Assembly (NCBI GenBank): GCA_002682825.1
Contig: NOKP01000013.1
Span: forward strand, 248,001-312,000
DNA from: Neonectria sp. B-13
Lineage: Eukaryota > Ascomycota > Sordariomycetes > Hypocreales > Nectriaceae
DNA: 64,000 bases
Reading direction: 5' to 3'
The notes under the pieces were generated by a model. It made no database searches and was not told the DNA's origin. It saw nothing but the letters and a program-made list of their open reading frames with translations. Both the position numbers and the translations under genes were made by a program. Shown piece by piece: positions 56,277 through 64,000 of this stretch (position 1 is its first letter; each line of letters opens with the position of its first letter).

Positions 56277-57319
56277 ATGGCGACTCGACCAGCGGGCAAG
56301 GCCGGCACTTGGTACAAAAAGAACCCCACGGATTTAGAGAAAGAGCTCACGGAAAACCTGGCAGCTGTCCCCAGCAGCGTCGACGGAGTTCCAGTGCCCA
56401 TTGCTGGGGCCCGAATCGTGATTGCCCCGTAAGTACATGCAGCATGGCAGCTTGGTATGAGGCCTAACAGCATTGTGCTAGGCATGCGGGTTACGACTTT
56501 TCTGGGAAATGCGCAGCATGGGCATACAAGACGCTCGACCTCAGCCAGGTGAAGCGCGTCTTCGTTTTGGGCCCAACGCATACCTACAGCTTCAGGGGCT
56601 GCGCTGCGACGACATTCGGGAAGTATGCAACGCCCTTCGGTGATCTGACGATCGATGAAGAGACAGTACAGAAGCTCAAGGAGGCAGTCACTATGGGGGA
56701 AGTCGAAAACGGGGACATGCCCCAGCGCAACGAGAAGGCAGAACACTCCCTGGAGATGCACATGCCATACATCTACCTCCGATGCCAAGAGACGTTTGAC
56801 TCGCCAGACCAGTTCCCGACCATTGTTCCTCTGTTAATCGGATCTGTTGATGGCACGGAGGAGCAGGCAATTGGCCGGGCTCTGATCCCATTCATCAAGG
56901 ACCAAGCGAACGCCTTCATCATCAGCTCTGATTTCTGCCACTGGGGGGACGAGAATTTTGACTACTCAGTTTACTCGCCCACCAACAGCCTATCTGATAT
57001 GGTCAAGTTAAATTACTGGGAGTCGAAGCCGAAGGGCCCGCCCATCCACGAGACTATCCGGGTTGTCGATGAGGCTGCCATGGATGCCGTCGAGAGCGGC
57101 AGCCATAGAGCGTTCCTTCATAACCTCCGTAAGACGCGAAATACGGTCTGTGGACGACATCCGATTGGGGTTATGATGGCAGCGCTGGAATTCCTGCACA
57201 GTGAGATCAAGCACGGGGGTAAAGGACGGTTCAGCGTTATTCAGTATCAGCGCAGTGCATTGGTGGAGTTGCCCAACGACACCAGCGTCAGCTACGTATC
57301 TGCGTATGCCCTGGTGTAA
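56277..57319 (+). CDS. MHO1: MEMO family protein (yeast Mho1 homologue)
   Basis: Role: MEMO1 in animals is a copper-handling redox protein tied to cell motility, and the yeast homologue Mho1 is implicated in invasive growth and reductive metabolism. Predicted 329 residues. Exons are 56277-56428 and 56482-57319 (53-bp intron; branch CTAAC). Visible family features are the N-terminal RPAGKAGTWY, the metal-site histidines in APHAGYDFSG and GPTHTYSF, the segment EHSLEMHMPY, FIISSDFCHWG, and the cysteine in NTVCGRHPIGVM that corresponds to the redox/metal cysteine of MEMO. The C-terminus ends SYVSAYALV, normal for the family. Length is typical. The start is supported by the MATRPAGKAGTWYKKN opening. 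Cytosolic by lack of targeting signals. Confidence 0.93.
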
Positions 57320-59653
57320 AGACAGACGTCAGACTCAGACAATCAAGGATATTTAGAGGTTTGAGCGGGCTGGAACTTGCCAGAAGAGGTGGAAGGTGGA
57401 TGACGGGATTCAGGAGCGCGTTGACGGGATGATGTTTAGTAGACAGGCAGCCAGCCATCTCTTGCGGGTTTGCCATCTGGTGAACTTGTAGAAGCGTTTG
57501 AACAAAATGAATTATCAAGTGGGAAATGAAATGTGTTGATGCAACCCGAGTCTGACGCGGGGCCGACTACCTACTGCATACGTAAAGCCCTGTCTTAAAA
57601 CCCTGCCCGAAAGTCGACTTGACCTCCATATTGATGAGCGGTCAGAAGTGCAACAGTGGTGAGAGTGAGAGCCGGCCCCCAATGTGGACCGTCAGCTTAT
57701 CCTCTCCGAGAGAAGCTGGTGGCTAGGGTTGTGGCGAAGGAGAACCTGACAGCTGAATAATTCACGGTCCTATTCTATCTTTAGGTGAGCTAGCCTGACG
57801 AGATGTTTGAAGAGGGCTACATATTTTCCCGACGACGGACTGTCTTGGAGCAGCAGTGCCGTTGACGATCATCAAACAAGGGTCCGGTTACCCTTCTGAG
57901 ACGCCAATTTTGGATCCTAGTGGCAATGAGAGACAGGTCCACTGGGCAAATCCAACGCTCATGCCAGTTCCCACAGGCCCCACGCAGGCGAAGCTTGTTG
58001 TTCGAGACCCTGGTCGTAGTCGCTGGACTTGCAGCGGCTTCATCGATGGGGCCTGGAGATGCTGCTGACGCTCGCAGCAGTCTCGACTGCTCTTGGGTGG
58101 AGGCGGGGCGGAAGCTGAACGGATTAGCACGCATCCGAGGCTTTCCTGTGGCTGGTTTGTTGGTGGTGGTCTCTGAGAGGCGATGTCAGCCTGCCTAACT
58201 GCGTGCGTGCATGACTTTATTGATTCCTGAGGCGCAGCTTATTCTTGATTTTTGGGAATGCAGCATTCCAGACGACGGGTCCTGTTTCCTGCTGCGGTTT
58301 AGGAGTGAAGCGCAGCCGCTGGATGGATGATGATCTTTGCTCTCCATGGGTTATCTCATGGCTCGAGACTTTAATTGGCACCCATGGGATTGAAGATGTA
58401 ACGAATGGAGGGTAGCCGCCAAAGTGCACGCAAGATGAAACAGTGGAGCTCACGCTGTTTCATTGGCCCATTCGCACTTATGATCCAGGATCTAGCATCC
58501 AGGTCGGAATTTGGGGGCAGGATCCAAGTCAAGTCAGCCCGGGCGGCGTGCAGTGGCTGTCAGTGGCTTTCAGTGGCTTCAGTAGCTGCAGTGTCTCTGG
58601 GGACTGATCACTGTCACGGAAGGGATAGCGTCGGGAGCTGAGGTATAGAGTTAGGTGCTAGGTCCAATGCTCTCTGCTGTGACCGTGACAATTCGACATT
58701 TAGGACTTCCCCTCGTTGCCCGTCGCGGCATTGATCAAAGGGACCCCGTTTGTAACACATTGGTTTTGTCTCTTCCGCGTACCAGGAGCGAAAAAAAACC
58801 TGACCGAGCGGTTTTCGCTTGGCATTGGCCCCAATCTGTGCTTCCTGGGCAAGCGTCAAGCGTCGTCGCAGGGGTGGGCGCTGATCTTGACAAGGAAATA
58901 GGGTTGCCGTCGCGAGATTGCGAGTGCCAGGGCGAATGGATTTAGCGACGGCGACGCAGACGGCGACCTGGACGGGAAACCTGGCAAACAAGGGGCCACC
59001 ACATTGCAGATGGGCGAGTACCTGTGCAGTACCGAGGGTGGGCAGTGCGTCACTAGGGGTCTTTCGCTGGGCTTGTAACGTTCTAGTGCACCGAAGGAAG
59101 GGTCGAGTGCCCTGTAGAGCCCGGCTGAGACGCTGTTAGCCAGTGGCAGGATAACCCATCGGCGCGCCGCGACCAGTCAGATTGCGCGCCCCCAGTACCG
59201 GCAGCAGAAGCCCCCAGGTACCTCGCTCGTACTCGGCCGCCACTGCCCCAGCCTGAACCAGTGGCAGCGCCTCCAACTCAGTGGCCGCACTAGCTCTTAC
59301 TCGCTCACTTGCTTTCAGGCTCTCGCTCCCTCCTCGCCTTCTCACCCGACATTCGCTCCAGCCATCCCGTTCCCTATTCCTTATTCATCTCATCCTTCAA
59401 ATCTTCTTCTAGTCCGCCTCGACGCTCGCTTCCCTCGACCATTCTTCTCTTTGCTGTGCGACGAGAATCCTCCCCGGCGAGAAGTTCCCACCTGAGACGA
59501 AACCGCCTAGCTTTTACCATACAAGGGAAATCACCATTCGAGTTCGAGACGAGGCAGAACTCCAATACGAGATCGAGCATCAAATCAGAAGCCGGACGAC
59601 CGTCCTATCACCGACTCTCTCCCCAAGACCACTTGTCTAATTAATTACCCATC
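57320..59653. other. Intergenic region, 2.3 kb, and leader of the t-SNARE gene
   Basis: Its first part is the 3' region of the MEMO gene. From about 59.3 kb the plus strand is strongly CT-rich, fitting the leader of the t-SNARE gene. Open frames in between show no domain. Confidence 0.5.
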
Positions 59654-61195
59654 ATGAGCGTAAGTCACAACTCTCTTTTCTGCTTCATCTCAATCCATTG
59701 CCTTCGTCGGCTTTTGCTCTTTGCCTGAAGCCTGCCGCGCTGCGTCCGTCTGCTTGAGCTTGTGAGCTTGAACCACTCACTGCCTGGCCTCACCCCCCTT
59801 TCCCTCGAATTCCAGCACATCATTCAAGTCGTGACTCGGATTCTCTTGTGACAGATTTGCTGACTTTGCCTCAACAGTACGGGTTAGTACCCCATTCCAC
59901 GACAGTCGCGCGCTTCCGAAACGCGATACTGAGCCCCTGACTGACCTCGATCGATACAGATACGGCGGACAGAACCCCTACGACCAGCGGGATAACGCTG
60001 GTTATGGCAACGGCGGCGGCCCTGGCGCCTACTATGACAACCCTCCTCCCGCGCAAGGAGGCTACAACGGAGGTGAGATTTGACTTGTTCACCATTCTGG
60101 TGATGGGATATCGACCACCAACTGACCCCCACCAGGCTCCAACGTCGAGATGGCTCCTCTTGCCTACAACGCCGGCTCAATCGCCCAAGGCGACCCCAAC
60201 GCTATCCTGAACGAGTGCCGTGACATCGATCGTGGCATCGATACTGTCGAGCAGAACCTTGAGCAGCTCCGCATGATCCAGCAGCGTACCCTCGACGACG
60301 CCGATAGCTCATCCTCGAGCGCGGCCAACCGCCAGCTTGACAACCTCTCCACCGATACCATGGCTCTCTACCGAGGCCTCACCGAGCGAGTTCGCACCGT
60401 CAAGTCCAACCCCGACTCTCGCACCCCCAAGAACAGCCCCCAGGTCAGCCGTGTCGATCGCCGCCTCAAGCAGGCCATCACACAATACCAGCAGGTCGAG
60501 TCTCAGTTCCGCAAGCGCACCCAGGACCAGATGGCCCGTCAGTACCGCATTGTGCGCCCTGACGCGTCGGAGGACGAGGTCCGCGCCGCTGTTGAGGACA
60601 CCACTGGCGGACAAGTCTTCAGCCAGGCTCTGATGCAGAGTGACCGCCAGGGCCGCGCCCGCGCTGCTCTGAGTGCCGTCCAGGACCGACACACTGCCCT
60701 CGTCAAGATTGAGCAGCAGATGGTTGAGCTGGCTCAGCTGTTCCAGGATATGGACACCCTCGTTGTCCAGCAGGAAGCTGCCGTCACTCAGATTGAGCAG
60801 AAGGGCGAGGAGGTTGTGGAGAACCTCGACAAGGGTAACGAAGAGATGGGTGTCGCTGTCAACACCGCCCGAAAGACTCGCAAGAAGAAGTGGATCTGCC
60901 TTGGTATCTGTGGTATGTTGTCCGTGACTCTCGAAACTAAACAATTGACTGACTGTATCCAGTGGCTATCATCCTCATTATCGTCATTGTCGTCCTCATC
61001 TACATCTTTGTTGTTAAGGGCCAAAACAACAAGAAGCGAAGCCTCGTCATCGACGGTCTCCACGTCTTCAAGCAAATCGGCGTCCGCCAACCGGCCCGAA
61101 TCGTCAACCGCGGCGTTGCAGAGAACAGTGCAGGCGACATTCTGGGCAAGCTCGCTCGCGAGCGGTTGCATCTCCCCCAGATGGCTCGGCACTAG
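59654..61195 (+). CDS. SSO1: Plasma-membrane t-SNARE, syntaxin SSO1/SSO2-like
   Basis: Role: Qa-SNARE for fusion of secretory vesicles with the plasma membrane. Predicted 377 residues. Exons are 59654-59659, 59878-59882, 59960-60072, 60136-60912 and 60963-61195, with introns of 218, 77, 63 and 50 bp. The second exon is only 5 nt (TACGG). Skipping it breaks the frame and the alternative acceptor upstream gives a stop. The N-terminus is Gly/Tyr/Asn-rich (MSYGYGGQNPYDQRDN). The Habc-like helical region spans about residues 55-230. The SNARE motif covers HTALVKIEQQMVELAQLFQD then MDTLVVQQEAAVTQIEQKGE, with the zero-layer Gln in LFQDMD. KTRKKKWICLGICV leads into the membrane anchor VAIILIIVIVVLIYIFVV. 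About 59 residues follow the anchor, which is unusual for this tail-anchored class. A missed splice near the end is possible. Confidence 0.88.
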
Positions 61196-62146
61196 ATACC
61201 CGTCCTGGGTTTGTAAGTCGACACCGAATCAACGCCGCCTCGAAAACCAATATACGAAGTCGAAGAACTATTGGCGAAAAGGGATCAGAGCTGTTGTTTG
61301 CACGGTGGCGTGTAGGATCGGTTGCAAAAAACATATAGATCGCCCATACCCAATCGCTTTTTTATGTTGGGATATATACGTCTTGAGAGAGACGTAGGGG
61401 AAGAAAACCACGAGTCCTCTGAAAACGTGGAGAAGGGGGCAATGGGGACGACCGCATGGGCAACCACTGCCAACCAATTTTTTTGTGTCTTGTTTATCAC
61501 TGTCTGGATCACATCTCGCTCGTGTTTCCCTCTCGTTATAGCCTTGATGCCCGTTGCTTTTGTTTATTGGAGAACGCAACGGGTGTTTTGCGAATTCCCA
61601 TTCTGGAGTTGTTTTTGTTCGTTGCATTTGTTAGGGGCGTTCATAGTATGAGTTTTAATCACATCTTCTGTTTCTCTTGGTTTAGAGTTTGTCAAATCTG
61701 GCGCTGTTGATACATTGCCAATGCAAAATCCTCTTGCCTGATCATCTAGAGAGTGATTCCGATTATCTTTTCTTGTAGTAAAGTGACATGGGTGATGCTA
61801 ATGGTGATGCCGTGATGCCGTGTGATGCAGTTGAAGAAGAGTTACATGCCTATTCAACAGGAGTAAAATCAAAATGCGTACAAAAAGCAACCTATACGCC
61901 CAATCTTCCTGTATGACCCGAGATGCCCGATTCCGCACCACATGTCACCCTAGATGGGCAGAATGTGTCCTGGTTGAGTGACCTCCTGGCAACCCTGTCG
62001 GCGTGTAATTAGCAAATTGCCGATTCTCTTGCATTGTGAGCCGGCTTACCTCTGAGGAGTCCGTAGAATGCTCAAGGCTATGGATGCCTTTAGATGTCGA
62101 GATGTAGAGCTATGTGAGAGCTCCACGTGTATGGTTCCGTGAAGAA
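61196..62146. other. Convergent 3' region
   Basis: This holds the 3' ends of the t-SNARE gene and of the minus-strand unknown gene. It includes a GTGATGCC-type short repeat near 61790-61830. No gene is supported. Confidence 0.5.
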
Positions 62147-62854
62147 TCATCCGGAGTCAGGCCAGTCATCCGTCTTGGCCTTCTCCTGTACATCTTCATC
62201 TCCGGCAACAGCCACGTCATGCGTATCATCTTCCTCCTCTTGACCCTGCTGCTGGTCCACCGCAGCCCGCCTTTTTTCTCCCTCGTCAACCACCTTCTTG
62301 AGCACGCCCATCCGCCGACGGAAGTCCTCGGCTAGCCCCTCCACATCGTCGCGACCCAGTGCGCCGCTGCCGGAGTTCGGTAGGCTGTCTGGCCGCCCGT
62401 CGACGGCCTCGTGCTCAACACCCTCGACGCGGAGCATCAGGGCTCTGCCACCCCGGCGATCGTCCTCGTCGGCATCGTCGCCCTCGTTCTGCTGCACAGC
62501 AACGCTGGAGCCGGTCACGGCGAAGTTCGGACTGAGGCTGGACGCCCACGAGACGGCCCAGCGGCCGGGGTCGCCGGCCGGGGCTGGTGCGAGGTCGATG
62601 ACGAGCGCGCGATGTGAGGGGTCTGCGGTCGGGGCGGAGGCCAGCACGGAGGGGTCGTCGTCGGAAAAGATGTAGTGGATGTGCGGGTGGACGGTGGAGT
62701 TGGTCGTGGAGTTGGTTAGGAGGGTGAAGAGCGGCTCGAAGGGCGGCAGCGGCGGGGAATTGTCCTTGGAGACGTCGTCGGCGTCATGATTGAGGAGCTC
62801 CGAGGGCTCGACGGCCGTTGTAGGCGGAGACGGGGCCCTATCGGTAGCGGACAT
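62147..62854 (-). CDS. Conserved-looking hypothetical protein, acidic C-terminus
   Basis: Predicted 235 residues in a single exon. I recall similar unnamed proteins in related fungi but no function. After an acidic, Pro-rich N-terminus (MSATDRAPSPPTTAVEPSEL) comes a likely folded core: PPFEPLFTLLTNSTTNSTVH, then HIHYIFSDDDPSVLASAPTA and HRALVIDLAPAPAGDPGRWA, ending in SSLSPNFAVTGSSVAV. A disordered acidic stretch follows, then a charged helix (VEGLAEDFRRRMGVLKKVVD) that may form a coiled coil. The C-terminus is very acidic (QEEEDDTHDV). There is no signal peptide or membrane segment. The pairing of Asp/Glu/His segments around HYIFSDDD suggests a binding groove, but no enzyme family fits. The start at 62854 is the first ATG after a GGT/GGA-rich upstream stretch. 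Confidence 0.7.
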   Translation of the reverse strand: MSATDRAPSPPTTAVEPSELLNHDADDVSKDNSPPLPPFEPLFTLLTNSTTNSTVHPHIHYIFSDDDPSVLASAPTADPSHRALVIDLAPAPAGDPGRWAVSWASSLSPNFAVTGSSVAVQQNEGDDADEDDRRGGRALMLRVEGVEHEAVDGRPDSLPNSGSGALGRDDVEGLAEDFRRRMGVLKKVVDEGEKRRAAVDQQQGQEEEDDTHDVAVAGDEDVQEKAKTDDWPDSG

Positions 62855-64000
62855 GGTGATGAAGGGCGGAGGTAGTGGGGGAGGTGGTGGTGATGGTGTT
62901 TGGAGACGACAACTGCCGCTCCGGGGGCATCTTTAGAGGCGATGGCTCCGTGATGATGAATGTCCCGCGCGGTCGCAGCGTGCTTGATGAAGAAATAATC
63001 ATCCGCGGGAGAGGTGTTAAGCTCTGTCCGTTGAGGTCCTGAGGATGACGGAAGCAGCCTGAGAGCTTATCTTATCGCCACGTGGGAGAGCAACCTCCTC
63101 TGAGGACGGCTGGGGTAATGTGACTTGACGTGTGACAGGTCCCTGATGGTTGAGGTGAGTCTATCCACTACTAGTTACCTACCGACGAGCAAGAACAGCA
63201 ACGGCCCCCATTCGACGGGTTGCTCATATGCTCGTCATTTGCGCGTGACCGGTTACAGTTAGTTGCTCATTACCCGTCCTGGTAACCCTTCCGGCGACTG
63301 TAGTCTATATAGCCGGCGCCGGGAACCCAAACTTGGAAACCTCCCCTTGGCTTCCGTTTGCGGCCCCGTCGATAACCCGTTGGCGGGAATCGATCCCGTG
63401 AGTCCACTTGCATCGCGGGCTTCGTGGGGGCCGCGCATGCGCGATGCGACGTAACCACCCCCCTTTTTGATCCTGCGTCCAACCAAGTCTCTCGGTTCGC
63501 TTCGCGTTACGAAGCTCGTTTGCCGATCCAGGCGCGGGCAAGACGCAGGCGGTTCACGGTAGATGCCGTTCGTTCAGTCTGAGAGCAGGAGACGGAGACG
63601 CCCTTGCCGGTCGACATATCCCGCGTCTCTGAAGCCCCTAGTGATGCAAGGTGATGATGACAGAGCATATGGATGAACCGATGGAGAGCGATGTTGGGAT
63701 GAACACGAGGAGTGAGCATCGAGTTGGCAGGTAGGCATGAGCCTCCATTGTCCAGGAGGTGCATCGAGGACGCAAATGCCCCTCGTAGCCAGAAAGACTC
63801 CGACCCCGTCTATTGAGTAAGTGAAATCTATAGCAAATGATGATAACCCCTCGCTTTTGCTCCCTGCTAGAATTGCCTGCAAGCCCGTCCCAGGGTGATA
63901 CTGATGAGAAACCGGGTGTATCAAACCCAAGTAGAGAAAAACCCGCAACAAGGGAACACGCAGGGAGCAGACATATAAAAATAAAATAAAACCCCAGAGT
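62855..64000. other. Right-edge noncoding region
   Basis: Upstream region of the minus-strand hypothetical gene plus sequence to the window edge. It holds the GATA/E-box element at 63067-63085. Overlapping open frames at 63.26-63.95 kb have no recognisable domain. Confidence 0.45.
63067..63085. promoter_or_regulatory. GATA repeat plus E-box element upstream of the minus-strand unknown gene
   Basis: The site reads TTATCTTATCGCCACGTGG and differs from the HSF1-upstream copy at 12963-12981 by one base. It lies about 215 bp before the ATG at 62854. The two copies have opposite orientation relative to their genes. Confidence 0.5.

Noticed and set aside
60150..61397. 415-codon frame reading through the last t-SNARE intron
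   Set aside because: It would replace the membrane anchor with unrelated Ser-rich sequence. The GTATGT-CAG intron at 60913-60962 restores the anchor.
63360..63480. tRNA-like segment (GGGATCGATTCCC on the minus strand)
   Set aside because: It resembles a T-arm, but the T54 position is A and no A-box or acceptor stem can be paired.
1..64000. Secondary metabolite cluster, CRISPR array or rRNA genes
   Set aside because: No polyketide synthase, peptide synthetase, terpene or tailoring cluster is present. There are no regularly spaced repeats. 5S and large rRNA signatures were not seen.

Overview
The window is nuclear DNA of a filamentous ascomycete (Pezizomycotina). Protein resemblance and gene style point to Sordariomycetes. 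The genes are carried on both strands and interrupted by short introns, mostly 46-77 bp, with GTATGT/GTAAGT-like donors, CTNAC-like branch points and YAG acceptors. Coding sequence is GC-rich, promoters and 5' leaders are CT-rich, and there are no operons, Shine-Dalgarno sites or bacterial promoters. I rebuilt exon structures by hand. Every multi-exon model that lies fully inside the window sums to a multiple of three, which supports the splice sites chosen.

Layout. 0-2.5 kb (minus strand): the 5' part of an RGP1-like gene (Rab GEF partner), cut by the window edge, then a five-exon DUF7918-type gene. 2.5-6.9 kb: intergenic, with short tandem repeats. 6.9-8.5 kb: an NAD(P)+ aldehyde dehydrogenase. 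10.8-12.4 kb: the spliceosomal cyclophilin CWC27. 13.9-16.3 kb: heat shock factor HSF1 with a long leader and a Q/N-rich repeat. 17.2-19.7 kb: a fungal transcription factor with the middle homology region but no visible zinc cluster. 19.7-33.6 kb: about 14 kb with no gene I can support, containing microsatellites, palindromes and possibly a decayed metallopeptidase-like gene. 33.6-37.6 kb: a G1-type cyclin with a possible 2.7 kb leader and a GC-AG intron. 39.9-40.5 kb: a second cyclophilin (PPIL3/CYP10 type). 40.7-41.8 kb: an unknown protein on the minus strand. 42.9-43.6 kb: a small secreted protein. 45.0-47.5 kb: a DNAJC11-like J protein whose HPD motif reads YPD. 48.2-50.0 kb: a ZRC1/COT1-type zinc transporter. 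53.4-55.6 kb: a STAND/NLR-type N-terminal domain fused to an ankyrin-like region, without NACHT. 56.3-57.3 kb: a MEMO family protein. 59.7-61.2 kb: an SSO1/syntaxin t-SNARE with a 5-nt micro-exon and an unusual C-terminal tail. 62.1-62.9 kb: a conserved-looking unknown protein.

The genes do not form one pathway or a biosynthetic cluster. Most are housekeeping: membrane traffic (RGP1, SSO1), splicing (two cyclophilins), stress transcription (HSF1), cell cycle, mitochondrial J protein, zinc storage and redox. The accessory-looking content is the gene-poor 19.7-33.6 kb block, the NLR-like gene and the small secreted protein.

The observations most worth checking are the 5-nt exon and long tail of the t-SNARE, the GC-AG intron and leader of the cyclin, the HPD-less J domain, a 19-bp GATA-plus-E-box element found upstream of two unrelated genes, and recurrent GTACTTCGTAC palindromes between genes. 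I saw no tRNA, rRNA, intact transposon or CRISPR array. No database search was possible, so family names rest on recognition of motifs and remembered homologues.
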